A stretch of 64,000 nucleotides of DNA from Achromobacter veterisilvae (GTDB taxonomy: Bacteria; Pseudomonadota; Gammaproteobacteria; Burkholderiales; Burkholderiaceae_B). The notes under the pieces were generated by a model that was not told where the DNA came from, ran no database searches, and saw nothing but the letters and a program-made list of their open reading frames with translations. Of this stretch, positions 51,401 to 60,207 are shown one piece after another. The DNA lies in NCBI RefSeq assembly GCF_900496975.1, contig NZ_UFQC01000030.1, forward strand, positions 1 to 64,000, written 5' to 3'. Positions within the stretch are counted from its first letter, which is position 1; every line of letters starts with the position of its first letter. The position numbers and the translations under genes are program-made.

Positions 51401-52642
51401 TCAGATGGCTTGTTCGTTGCGCAGTTCGGCGATGTCCGCGGCCGTCAGCCCCAGCTCGGCCAGGACCTCGTCCGTATGCTGGCCCAGGGTGGGCGGGCCG
51501 TCCTCCAGGCGCAGGTCGGTATTGCGGAAGCGGAACGGGCTGCGCACCTGCGGCATCTCCATGCCGTCCGGATGGGGGACCGAAAAGCGCATGCCGCGAT
51601 GGACGACCTGGGGATCCTCTAAGGCGTCGCCGATGGTGTTGATCGGCGCCGACGGCACGCCTTCGCGCTCCAGCGCCGCCAGCAAGGGCGCCTTGTCGTG
51701 CTGGATCAGTTGTTCGTCCAGCCAGGGATCCAGCACCGGCAGGTTGACCACCCGCGCGGCGTTGGTGCTGAAGCGCTCGTCGGCGGCCATGTCGGGGTGG
51801 CCGAGCACGCGGCACAGCTTGGCGAACTGCGAATCCGAGCCGATGGCCATGATGATGCGCCCGTCGCGGCATTCGTAGACGCGCTGCGGCTGGATGTTGG
51901 GATGGCGGTTGCCGCGGCGCGGCGGCACCTTGCCGGTCAACAGGTAGTTCATGGCCTGGTTGGCCAGCAGCGTCACGCCCACGTCCAGCATGGCCATGTC
52001 GATATGCTCGCCCTCGCCGCTCACCTCGCGGCGGGCCAGCGCGGCAAGAATGGCGTTGCTGGCGTACAGGCCGGTGATGAGGTCGACCATGGGCACGCCG
52101 ATCTTCATCGGCCCGCCGCCGGGGCGGTCGTCCGATTCGCCGGTGATGCTCATCAGCCCGCTCATGGCCTGGATCATGAAGTCATAGGCGGGCTGCTGCG
52201 CGCGCGGGCCGGTCTGGCCGAATCCCGTGATGGAGCAATAGACCAGCCGCGGGTTCTCGGCCCGCAGTTGTTCATAGCCCAGGCCCAGCCGGTCCAGCGT
52301 GCCGACCTTGAAATTCTCCAGCACGACGTCGGCGTCGCGCGCCATCCTGCGGATGAGCGCCTGCCCGCGCGGCGATTTCAGGTTGACCGTGACGGACCGC
52401 TTCCCGCGATTGCAGATCAGGTAATAGCCCGATTCGTTCGAGCGCGAGCCGTCGCCGCGCTCCAGGAAGGGCGGCCCCCAGGCGCGCGTGTCGTCGCCGA
52501 CGCCGGGCTGCTCTATCTTGGTGACGGACGCCCCCAGGTCGGCCAGCGTCTGGCTGGCCCAGGGGCCGGCCAGGACGCGGCTCAGGTCGAGGACGCGGAT
52601 GTGGGAAAGCGGGTGGGACTGCTGCGATGCCATGATGCTCAA
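51401..52642 (-). CDS. Class III (CaiB/BaiF) CoA-transferase
   Basis: A 413-residue family III CoA-transferase: RVLDLSRVLAGPWASQTLADLGA at the N-terminus, GKRSVTVNLKSPRG, and the catalytic Asp in PAYDFMIQAMSG. It transfers CoA between carboxylic acids. Two ATG codons three residues apart (52642 and 52633) are possible. It lies between the crotonase and the Bug receptor, so it probably activates the imported carboxylate for the crotonase. Confidence 0.92.
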   Translation of the reverse strand: MSIMASQQSHPLSHIRVLDLSRVLAGPWASQTLADLGASVTKIEQPGVGDDTRAWGPPFLERGDGSRSNESGYYLICNRGKRSVTVNLKSPRGQALIRRMARDADVVLENFKVGTLDRLGLGYEQLRAENPRLVYCSITGFGQTGPRAQQPAYDFMIQAMSGLMSITGESDDRPGGGPMKIGVPMVDLITGLYASNAILAALARREVSGEGEHIDMAMLDVGVTLLANQAMNYLLTGKVPPRRGNRHPNIQPQRVYECRDGRIIMAIGSDSQFAKLCRVLGHPDMAADERFSTNAARVVNLPVLDPWLDEQLIQHDKAPLLAALEREGVPSAPINTIGDALEDPQVVHRGMRFSVPHPDGMEMPQVRSPFRFRNTDLRLEDGPPTLGQHTDEVLAELGLTAADIAELRNEQAI

Positions 52643-52654
52643 GACTCCGGGAAA

Positions 52655-53608
52655 CTACTTTTCTGCGATGCCGGCCTGGTTGATGACCTCGCGCCAGCGC
52701 GCCTGCTCCTTGCGCAGCAGTTCCGCCATTTCCTCGGGCGTATTGGAGATCGCCAGGATGCCCTGTTCGAGCATCTTTTCCTTCACGCCGGGTTCGGCGA
52801 TGGTGGCCTGCAAGGCCTTGGCCAGTTGCTGCACGATGGCGTCCGGCGTGGCCTTGGGCACCGAGATGTAGTTCACCGGCGACGCGTCGTAGCCCGGCAG
52901 CGTCCTGGACAGGGGCGGCACGCCGGGCAGGATCGGCACTTCGTCGGGCGTGGTGACGCCCAGCGGGATGAGCCGCTTGTCCTTGATGAACCCGGTATAG
53001 ATGCCCACCGTGTCGATGGCCAGGTCGCCGTTGCCGCCGACCAGGTCCCTGACCGCTTCGCCGGTCCCCTTGTAGGGAACGTGCTGCAGGCGGATGCCGG
53101 CCAGGATCTGCAGCAGCTCGCCGTTCAGGTGGCTGCTGGCGCCGATCCCCGCGCTGACGTAATTGAGTTCGCCCGGGCGCTTCTTGGCCAGCGCGATCAG
53201 TTCCTCCAGGTTCTTCACGCCCAGCTTGGTATTGACCACCAGCACGCTGGGAGCCAGCGACACCTGCGAGACCGGGCGCAGCTCGTCGGGGTCGTAGGGC
53301 ATGTTCTTCACCAGGTAGGGCAGCGTCATCTGCTGGCCCGGCGTGGTGTAGAGCAGCGTGTAGCCGTCCGGGTCGGCGCGGGCCACCGCCGCCGCGCCGA
53401 TGAGGCCGCCGGCGCCCGCCTTGTTCTCGACGATGACTTGCTGCTTGAGTTTCTTGGACAGGGTTTCGGCGACCACGCGGGCGGTCAGGTCCGCGCCGCC
53501 CCCCGGCGCGAAGGGCACGACCATCCGGATGGGCTTGTCGGGATAGGCCGCCTGGGCCGAGCAGGCCACCAGCGCAAGTACGCAGGCGCGTTTGAAGAAT
53601 CGGATCAT
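52655..53608 (-). CDS. Bug/TctC-type periplasmic carboxylate-binding receptor
   Basis: A 317-residue TctC-family protein with a short signal peptide (IRFFKRACVLALVACSAQA), the family region AYPDKPIRMVVPFAPGGGADLTAR, and the ligand-binding NKAGAGGLIGA loop. AAGGAG precedes the ATG at 53608. No TctA/TctB transporter partners are near, as is usual for the orphan Bug receptors of Bordetella-like bacteria. It begins the CoA-transferase/crotonase operon. Confidence 0.92.
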   Translation of the reverse strand: MIRFFKRACVLALVACSAQAAYPDKPIRMVVPFAPGGGADLTARVVAETLSKKLKQQVIVENKAGAGGLIGAAAVARADPDGYTLLYTTPGQQMTLPYLVKNMPYDPDELRPVSQVSLAPSVLVVNTKLGVKNLEELIALAKKRPGELNYVSAGIGASSHLNGELLQILAGIRLQHVPYKGTGEAVRDLVGGNGDLAIDTVGIYTGFIKDKRLIPLGVTTPDEVPILPGVPPLSRTLPGYDASPVNYISVPKATPDAIVQQLAKALQATIAEPGVKEKMLEQGILAISNTPEEMAELLRKEQARWREVINQAGIAEK

Positions 53609-53655
53609 TTTTTTGTCTCCTTGCGGCCCGCCGGAGAGGACGGGCCCGTTTGTTT

Positions 53656-54603
53656 TCACGTTGCCTCGGGCGGCAACGCGTCAAGTTGCGCGAGCGATTC
53701 GCTGACGATCTCCCGCAGCAGCGCGGTCACCACTTTCACCGCCTGCGTGGGGCGGTCGGTCAGCATGAGCGACACGATGCGCACGACCGACGGCTCGACG
53801 ATCTCGGAAGCCTGCAGCTCGCCGCGCTCGACTTCGGCGGCCACGAAATGCCAGGGAAGCAAGGTGTAGCCGGACCGCTTGACCACCATCTGCTTCTGGA
53901 TGAAGCCCGAATCGGCTTCCACCGTCACGCGGATGTCCACGCCGTTGCGCCGGCCCATCTCGTCCAACATCATGCGCACCGAGGACGGCTTGCGCGACAA
54001 CACCAGCGGCAGCCCGTCCAGCCTGGAGAACGGCACCTGGCGCGCGGCGGTGATGCGGTCGCCGGGCGGGCCGATCAGATAGGACGGCAGCCGCAGCAGC
54101 ACGTCTTCGTCGCTGCCCAGCGCGTCGTGGCTGCGGTAGGGCAGGCCGATGTCGATCTCGCGGCGCTGGAGCCAGCTTTCGATCTGCCCCGCGGCGCTTT
54201 CGACGATCTGCACGTGGATGGCCGGATACTCGCGCTGCAGCCTCAAGAGCAAGGGCACGATCAGCGCATTGCTCAACGACGGCAGCGTGCCGATGCGGAC
54301 CGTTCCCGAGACCCGGCCGTGGGCGGCGGCGATGACGTCGTTCAGGTCGCTGGCGCTGGCCAGCACCTGCTCGACCACCGGCTGCACCTGCTTGCCCAGT
54401 TCGGTCAGGCCGACGCCGCGCCCATTGCGCGTGAAGAGATAGCCGCCGCACTGCTTTTCCAGCATCGACAGGTAGCGGCTGATGGCGGGCTGGCTCACGC
54501 CCAGGTCGATCGCCACCTTGGTGATGCTGCCGCTGCGCGCCACCAGCGAAAAGATCCTCAGGGCGCGCAGATCCCAGTCCGGGGCTTCGCTCGGTTTTGC
54601 CAT
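53656..54603 (-). CDS. LysR-family transcriptional regulator
   Basis: A 315-residue LysR protein with HTH (WDLRALRIFSLVARSGSITKVA, QPAISRYLSMLEK) and an effector domain. It is embedded between two Bug receptor genes on the same strand, 4 bp after one and 47 bp before the other, so it is probably cotranscribed with the receptors and the CoA-linked enzymes that it regulates. Confidence 0.92.
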   Translation of the reverse strand: MAKPSEAPDWDLRALRIFSLVARSGSITKVAIDLGVSQPAISRYLSMLEKQCGGYLFTRNGRGVGLTELGKQVQPVVEQVLASASDLNDVIAAAHGRVSGTVRIGTLPSLSNALIVPLLLRLQREYPAIHVQIVESAAGQIESWLQRREIDIGLPYRSHDALGSDEDVLLRLPSYLIGPPGDRITAARQVPFSRLDGLPLVLSRKPSSVRMMLDEMGRRNGVDIRVTVEADSGFIQKQMVVKRSGYTLLPWHFVAAEVERGELQASEIVEPSVVRIVSLMLTDRPTQAVKVVTALLREIVSESLAQLDALPPEAT

Positions 54604-54607
54604 GGGT

Positions 54608-55561
54608 CTACTGGGCCGAGAGATTCTCGGCGGCGATGATGGCGCTCCAGCGCGCCACCTCGCTGTCGAAAAAGCGCTGGAAAGCGGCCTGGTCGCGGAA
54701 GACGGCTATGGCCCCCATTTCCCGGGCCCGCTGCTGCACGATGGGCTCGTCGATCACCGCGCGCAGCCGCTTCTGCAAGGCCTGCACGCCCTCTTTCGAG
54801 GTGCCCGACGCCACGAAGATTCCCCACCAGCTCGACGCGTACACGTCGCGCACGCCCAGTTCGTCCAGGGTGGGAAGGTCGGGCGCCTGCTCCAGGCGTT
54901 CCGGCGCGGCCACCGCCAGCGCGCGGATGCGGCCGGCCTTGACGTGCGTCATGGCCTGCAGCGTGTCGAAATAGGCGTCGACCTGTCCGCCCAGCAGATC
55001 GTTGATGGCCGCCGACGTGCCGCGATAGGCGACATGGGTGACCTGCAGGCCGAGTTCGCGGGCGAACAGCGCCGCGGCCAGGTTGGGGCTGGACCCCACG
55101 CCGGAATTCGCGAAGGACAGGCCGCGCGGGGACTTGCGCGCGTAATCGATCAACTGGCGCACGTCGGTCGCCAGGTCGGCCCGCACGTAAAGGATGAGCG
55201 GACTGACGGCAACCTGCGCCACCGGCACGATGTCGCGCGGGTCGTAGGGCAAGGCCTTGATCATGGCCGGGTTGGTGGCCGTGCCGACGCTGCCCAGCAG
55301 CAGCGTGCGGCCGTCCGGCGGGCTCTTCGCGACATGGGACGTGCCGATGGCCGCGCCGCCGCCCGGGCGGTTGTCGACCAGGATGGGCGCGCCCTGCGCA
55401 GCCGCCAGGCGTTCGGCGAGCACGCGCCCGTACAGGTCCGTGACGCCCCCCACGGCATAGGGCACGACGATACGCTCCACCGGAGCTTCCGCCGCCACCG
55501 ACGCCGCCGCCACGCTGGTGGCGGCCAGGCACAACGCCAGCCGGGCAATTGCTGCACGCAT
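54608..55561 (-). CDS. Bug/TctC-type periplasmic carboxylate-binding receptor
   Basis: A 317-residue TctC-family protein: signal peptide ending SVAAASVAAE, then ERIVVPYAVGGVTDLYGR and NRPGGGAAIG. It is the promoter-proximal gene of the minus-strand operon 55561-50593 (Bug, LysR, Bug, CoA-transferase, crotonase) and divergent from the fused acyl-CoA dehydrogenase. It is similar in family only to the receptor at 52655; they are not recent duplicates. Confidence 0.92.
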   Translation of the reverse strand: MRAAIARLALCLAATSVAAASVAAEAPVERIVVPYAVGGVTDLYGRVLAERLAAAQGAPILVDNRPGGGAAIGTSHVAKSPPDGRTLLLGSVGTATNPAMIKALPYDPRDIVPVAQVAVSPLILYVRADLATDVRQLIDYARKSPRGLSFANSGVGSSPNLAAALFARELGLQVTHVAYRGTSAAINDLLGGQVDAYFDTLQAMTHVKAGRIRALAVAAPERLEQAPDLPTLDELGVRDVYASSWWGIFVASGTSKEGVQALQKRLRAVIDEPIVQQRAREMGAIAVFRDQAAFQRFFDSEVARWSAIIAAENLSAQ

Positions 55562-55603
55562 TTCTTGTCTCCTCGCCGTTCAGGCTTGTCTGGATTGATA
55601 CGG

Positions 55604-55700
55604 AATTCTAGGGAGGATCGCGCCGCCTCATCACACGGCTTTTGTAATAGCTGCTCTCAACGCTGCCTTATGAATCGCCCGCCGGCCCGAACCTAGAATT
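55604..55700. promoter_or_regulatory. Divergent promoter region with a widely spaced inverted repeat
   Basis: AATTCTAGG (55604-55612) is mirrored by CCTAGAATT (55692-55700) in the 180-bp gap between the divergent Bug and acyl-CoA dehydrogenase genes. Each arm contains TAGAAT in the orientation of the gene it faces, so they could be the two -10 elements, or the distal half-sites of the LysR at 53656. No good -35 sequences were identified. Confidence 0.4.
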
Positions 55701-55741
55701 TGGCATTCCCATTCCAGGCCACGACGCCACGCTGAAGGACC

Positions 55742-58066
55742 ATGATGACGGCACTCGATTCTTTTTCGCTCTTCGGCCCCCTGCCCCGGCACGCCGAATT
55801 CATGGAGGCGGCAAGCGGCATACTGGCCCAGGTTTCGCCCTTGACGAGATTGCGCGCGCTGCGCGGCGCCAGCCCCGGCTGGGAGCCCGGCGCCTGGCGC
55901 GCCCTGGCCGAAGCCGGCTGGACTTCGGTGACGGTGCCCGAAGCCCAGGGCGGCCTGGGGCTGGAGATCGACGTGCTGGGCGCGATCGCCACCGCCGTGG
56001 GCGAATCGCCCTTGCCGGAGCCCTATCTGGGCGGCGCCATGGCCACGCTGGTGCTGCCGGCCTTCGCCGGCCATCCGCTGGCGGCGGAACTGCTGCGCGA
56101 TGCCATCGCCGGCTCGACCGTGGCGGGCCTGGCCTGGCAGGAGAATCCCGGGGAACTCATTCCCACCTCGGTCTCCACCTCGGTCGATTGCACCGGCGAC
56201 CGCATGCACCTGGTCGGCACCAAGCGCTGGGTGGCGCCGGCCGGCGCGACGGGCTGGCTGGTCCATGCCCGCCTGGGCGAATCCCCCACCCTGGTCTGGG
56301 TGCAGCCCGACGACCCCGGCGTCACCGTGGAAACGGAATCCCGGGTGGACGGCAGCATGCTGTGCACCCTGCACCTGGACGCGCACCTGCCCGCCTCCCG
56401 CATGATCGCGGAAGGCAACGAGGTGGATGCGGTCTGCCAGCAGGCCCTGGAGTTCACGCGGCTGCTCCAGTGCAGCGAGCTTCTCGGCATCGCGCGGCGC
56501 GTGTTCTGCCTCACGCTGGACTACCTCAAGACCCGCGTGCAGTTCGGCCGCGCGATCGGCGCGAACCAGGCCTTGCAGCACCGCATGGTGGACGCCTACG
56601 TCGGCGTGATGGTCTGCGGCGCGCTGCTGGCCGACAGCTATCGCGAGGTGCGCGACGACCCCGCTTCCCTGCCGCGCGTGGCGGCGCTGGCCAAGGCCCG
56701 GATCGCCGAGCGCGTCATCGGCCTGTGCCGCGAGGCCGTGCAGTTGCACGGCGCCATCGGCTACACCGACGAGTACGACGTGGGCCTGTATCTGAAGCGG
56801 GCCCTGCACGCGGCCTCCTGGCTGGGCAGCCCGCGCAACCTGCAGGCCCGCTACCTGGCCTTGCGCCACCCGGACGGCGAGGCCGCCCTGGCCGACGGCC
56901 AGGCCGCCTCGGGCGACGACTACGACGCCATGAGCGACGAAGGCTTCCGCCTGATGGTGCGCGGCTTCCTGCGCGCCCATTACCCGCAGCACCTGCGCCA
57001 CGTGCCGCGCCGGCTGCGGCTGCGCGAAGTCCGCGACTGGTACCAGACCCTGTCCCGCAAGGGCTGGCTGGCGCCGGCCTGGCCGCGCGAGCACGGCGGC
57101 ATGGCGCTGTCGCCGGCCAAGCTGCTGGTCTTCTTCGAAGAGATGGAAGGCTGGGGCGCCGCCCGCCTGCCCGACCAGGGGATCATCAACCTCGGCCCGG
57201 TGCTGATCCAGCACGGCACGCCGGAACAGAAGGCGCGCTACCTGCCGCGCATCCTCTCGGGCGAGGACATCTGGTGCCAGGGCTACTCCGAGCCCAACGC
57301 CGGTTCGGACCTGGCCTCGCTGCGCACCGAGGCCCGCCTTGAAGGCGACCGCTACATCGTCAACGGCCAGAAGATCTGGACCACGCTGGCGCACGACGCC
57401 ACCCATATCTTCGCCCTGGTGCGCACCGACAAGACCGTCAAGCCGCAGGCCGGCATCAGCTTCCTGCTGATCGACCTGAAGACGCCGGGCGTGACCATCC
57501 GGCCCATTACCAATATCGTCGACGAACAGGAGTTCTGCGAAGTCTTCTTCGAGGACGTGAGCGTGCCGGCGGGCAACCTGGTCGGCGAACTCAACATGGG
57601 CTGGACCATCGCCAAGGATCTGCTCGGCTACGAACGCATTTTCGCGGGCAGCCCGCAGCAGTCGCGCCAGGCGCTGCACCACCTGGAGCAACTGGCCGAA
57701 AGCCAGTCCCTGTTCGAACAGCCGGAGTTCTGCCAGACCTACGCGCAACTGCTCGGCGCGGTGCGCGAGCTGGAAGCGTTCTACGGTCTCTACGCCGACA
57801 TCGTGCGCCGCGGCGGCCTGCTGCCGCCGTCGGTGTCCGGGCTGAAGATCCTGGCCACGGAAACCTATGTGCGCATCGCGCGCGAAATCGTGCGCTGGGC
57901 CGACGAAGCCGGCGGGACCTGGACCGGCATTCCCATGACGGACGGCACCTCGCTGGTTCCATGCGCCCCATTCCTGCAATCGCTGGTCACCACCATTTAT
58001 GGCGGATCCAACGAAATCCAGCGCAATATCGTGGCCAAGGCCGTATTGGGCCTGCCCAACCGATAG
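55742..58066 (+). CDS. Fused double acyl-CoA dehydrogenase
   Basis: A 774-residue protein made of two acyl-CoA dehydrogenase domains. The N-terminal one (about 1-375) keeps the LKTRVQFGRAIGANQALQH and QLHGAIGYTDEYD segments but has a weak central flavin motif. The C-terminal one (about 397-774) is complete: YSEPNAGSDLASLRTEA, WTTLAHDATH, and IYGGSNEIQRNIVA. AGGA lies close to two consecutive ATG codons (55742 and 55745); the second has better spacing. Heteromeric dehydrogenases of steroid catabolism are pairs of such proteins, and this looks like a fused pair. It probably forms an enoyl-CoA from a ring or branched acyl-CoA. Confidence 0.9.
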   Translation: MMTALDSFSLFGPLPRHAEFMEAASGILAQVSPLTRLRALRGASPGWEPGAWRALAEAGWTSVTVPEAQGGLGLEIDVLGAIATAVGESPLPEPYLGGAMATLVLPAFAGHPLAAELLRDAIAGSTVAGLAWQENPGELIPTSVSTSVDCTGDRMHLVGTKRWVAPAGATGWLVHARLGESPTLVWVQPDDPGVTVETESRVDGSMLCTLHLDAHLPASRMIAEGNEVDAVCQQALEFTRLLQCSELLGIARRVFCLTLDYLKTRVQFGRAIGANQALQHRMVDAYVGVMVCGALLADSYREVRDDPASLPRVAALAKARIAERVIGLCREAVQLHGAIGYTDEYDVGLYLKRALHAASWLGSPRNLQARYLALRHPDGEAALADGQAASGDDYDAMSDEGFRLMVRGFLRAHYPQHLRHVPRRLRLREVRDWYQTLSRKGWLAPAWPREHGGMALSPAKLLVFFEEMEGWGAARLPDQGIINLGPVLIQHGTPEQKARYLPRILSGEDIWCQGYSEPNAGSDLASLRTEARLEGDRYIVNGQKIWTTLAHDATHIFALVRTDKTVKPQAGISFLLIDLKTPGVTIRPITNIVDEQEFCEVFFEDVSVPAGNLVGELNMGWTIAKDLLGYERIFAGSPQQSRQALHHLEQLAESQSLFEQPEFCQTYAQLLGAVRELEAFYGLYADIVRRGGLLPPSVSGLKILATETYVRIAREIVRWADEAGGTWTGIPMTDGTSLVPCAPFLQSLVTTIYGGSNEIQRNIVAKAVLGLPNR

Positions 58067-58084
58067 ACACATGAGGAGACCGGG

Positions 58085-59071
58085 ATGAAGGCTGCCTACT
58101 ATGAAACGCGAGGCGCGGCGAGCGAAGTACTGCGCCTGGGCGAGATGCCGGAGGAAGCCCCCGGGCCCGGCATGGTGCGCGTGCGGGTCGCGGCGTCCGG
58201 CGTCAACCCGTCCGACGTCAAGACGCGCGGCGGCACGGGAGCGCGGCCCAACCCCTGGCCGCGCACTATCCCGCACCAGGACGGCGCCGGCACCATCGAC
58301 CTGCTGGGCGAAGGCGTGGACCCGGCCCGCCTGGGCCAGCGGGTCTGGCTATACGAATGCCAGCTCGACCGCCCCTGCGGCACCGCCGTGCAATGGGTCA
58401 CGGTGCCCCAGCATCTCGCCGTTACCCTGCCAGACGACGTGCCCTTCGGCGTCGGCGCGGCGCTGGGCGTGCCCGCCCTGACGGCCTGGCATGCCTGCGA
58501 ACGGATCGACGCCGGCACCGGACGCTGCGTGCTGGTGCATGGCGCGGTGGGCGCCGTGGGCTTCTATGCCGCGCAGATGGCGCGCCTGCGCGGCGCCCGC
58601 GTGCTGGCCAGCGTGTCGAACGCCGAACAGGCGCGGACCGCCGCCGCGGCCGGCATCGAGACCGTGCCGCGCGGGCAGGATCTGCCCTCGGCCGCCCGGC
58701 AGTGGCTGGCGCGGCAGGGCCGCGAGGACTTCGACGCCTTCATCGACCTGGACTTCGCCGGCAACCTGCAAAGCAATCTGGCGCTGGCGGCCAACGGCGC
58801 GCATATCGCCGCCTACGCGTCGGACACCGAGCTGCGGCCCGCGATCCCAGTCCGGGACCTGATGCGCCGCAATCTTCAACTGTCGTTCCTGCTCGTGTAC
58901 ACCATGCCGGCCGCGCTCAAGCAGCGCGCGGTCGAGCAACTGGGCAACTGGCTGGCGGCCGGCGCGCTGCACCATCCCGCGATCCATCCCTACGCGCTGG
59001 ACGACATCGCCAGCGCCCACGAAGCCGTCGAGACCCGCAGGCATACCGGCAAGGTCGTGGTCCTGCCCTGA
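58085..59071 (+). CDS. Zinc-independent quinone oxidoreductase (MDR family)
   Basis: A 328-residue MDR protein: MKAAYYETRGA, GVNPSDVKTRGG, and the NADPH motif VHGAVGAVGFYAAQMAR. It lacks the Cys/His zinc ligands of alcohol dehydrogenases and so matches quinone oxidoreductase or 2-enoyl reductase relatives. It starts 19 bp after the fused dehydrogenase and is probably cotranscribed; it may reduce an enoyl product or a quinone formed in the pathway. Confidence 0.9.
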   Translation: MKAAYYETRGAASEVLRLGEMPEEAPGPGMVRVRVAASGVNPSDVKTRGGTGARPNPWPRTIPHQDGAGTIDLLGEGVDPARLGQRVWLYECQLDRPCGTAVQWVTVPQHLAVTLPDDVPFGVGAALGVPALTAWHACERIDAGTGRCVLVHGAVGAVGFYAAQMARLRGARVLASVSNAEQARTAAAAGIETVPRGQDLPSAARQWLARQGREDFDAFIDLDFAGNLQSNLALAANGAHIAAYASDTELRPAIPVRDLMRRNLQLSFLLVYTMPAALKQRAVEQLGNWLAAGALHHPAIHPYALDDIASAHEAVETRRHTGKVVVLP

Positions 59072-59120
59072 CACCCCGCGATTCCCGGCCTCCCCGGATT
59101 TTCCGCGCCGCACCATAACA

Positions 59121-59167
59121 ATATACGTACATAGACACCTACAGGTGCTATGTTTATGTACGTATAT
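59121..59167. promoter_or_regulatory. Large nested palindrome upstream of a Bug receptor
   Basis: ATATACGTACATA (59121-59133) is mirrored perfectly by TATGTACGTATAT (59155-59167). Between them a second dyad is nested: CATAG and CACCT (59130-59140) face AGGTG and CTATG (59143-59152) with one bulged base. Each outer arm also contains the palindrome TACGTA. The element is 40 bp upstream of the receptor ATG and reads as a pair of operator sites for an unlinked regulator, possibly TetR-like. Confidence 0.6.
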
Positions 59168-59206
59168 AAAAAGAACGGCATTGAAAACCACCAGAGGAGA
59201 CTGAGC

Positions 59207-60169
59207 ATGCGCGGATTGATTGCAGGATTGCTGCTGAGCGCCGGCCTCGGAATGGGGGCCGCGCAGGCCGCCTATCCGGAACGCGCCGTGAAGATCATCG
59301 TGCCGTACCCGGCCGGACAGACCACGGACGTGATCGCCCGCGCGATCGGCCAGGAGCTGGGCGATGCCATGGGGCAATCCTTTTTCGTCGACAACCGCGG
59401 CGGCGCCGGCGGCATCATCGGCATGGAGGCGGGCAAGCGCTCCGAGGCCGACGGCTACACGCTGCTGATGACGGCCAGCGGCCCCGTCGCCATCAATCCG
59501 GGGCTCTACAGCAAGCTGCCCTACAACGTCGAGAAGGACTACGAGCCGATCGCCCTGGTGGCCATGGTGCCGCTCTTCCTGGTGGTGCGCGCCGACTTCC
59601 CGGCCAACAATGTGCGCGAGCTGGAAGCGTACGTGAAGCAGCGCCCGGGCCAGCTCAATTACGGCTCGGGCGGCAGCGGCCTGACCAATCACCTGGCCAT
59701 GGAGATGTTCAAGAGCCAGGCCGGCCTCGAACTCACCCACGTTCCCTACCGCGGCGCGGCGGCCGCGCTCACCGGCCTGATCGGCGGCGACGTGGCCATG
59801 ATGTTCGAGGCGGGACCGGCCATCATGCCGCACGTGCAGTCCGGCGTGCTCAAGGTGCTGGCCGTGGGCGGCCGCGAACCCGCGCGCGCCTTTCCCCAGG
59901 CCAGGCCCGTGTCGGCCGAAGGCGTGCCGGGCTACGAGGCGCAGGCCTGGATCGCGCTGCTGGCCCCGGCGGGCACGCCCAAGCCCATAATCGACCAGCT
60001 CAACGCCGTCGTGCGCAAGGCCCTGAGCCGCCCCGAACTGCAAGAGAAGCTCGCCGTGCTGGGCGCGGAAACCGTGTCGTACAGCCCCGCCGACACGCGC
60101 CAGTTCATCTCGCGCGAGATCGCCGTCTGGGGCCAGGCGGTCAAGACCTCCAACGCCCGGGTCGACTGA
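59207..60169 (+). CDS. Bug/TctC-type periplasmic carboxylate-binding receptor
   Basis: A 320-residue TctC-family protein: signal peptide (RGLIAGLLLSAGLGMGAAQA), then AYPERAVKIIVPYPAGQTTDV and NRGGAGGIIGMEAG. The ATG at 59207 has AGAGGAGA upstream; an upstream in-frame ATG at 59150 lies within the palindromic operator and is not used. This third Bug receptor is likely under its own control through that operator and convergent with an acyl-CoA ligase operon. Confidence 0.92.
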   Translation: MRGLIAGLLLSAGLGMGAAQAAYPERAVKIIVPYPAGQTTDVIARAIGQELGDAMGQSFFVDNRGGAGGIIGMEAGKRSEADGYTLLMTASGPVAINPGLYSKLPYNVEKDYEPIALVAMVPLFLVVRADFPANNVRELEAYVKQRPGQLNYGSGGSGLTNHLAMEMFKSQAGLELTHVPYRGAAAALTGLIGGDVAMMFEAGPAIMPHVQSGVLKVLAVGGREPARAFPQARPVSAEGVPGYEAQAWIALLAPAGTPKPIIDQLNAVVRKALSRPELQEKLAVLGAETVSYSPADTRQFISREIAVWGQAVKTSNARVD

Positions 60170-60193
60170 GGGGCGCCAGCTCGCGGGCGCCCC
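60170..60193. terminator. GC-rich hairpin between convergent genes
   Basis: GGGGCGCC (60170-60177) pairs with GGCGCCCC (60186-60193) immediately after the Bug stop and before the stop of the convergent acyl-CoA ligase gene. There is no T-tract on either strand, so it may weaken read-through only partially. Confidence 0.35.
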
Positions 60194-60207
60194 GGCGCCC
60201 GCCGCCT

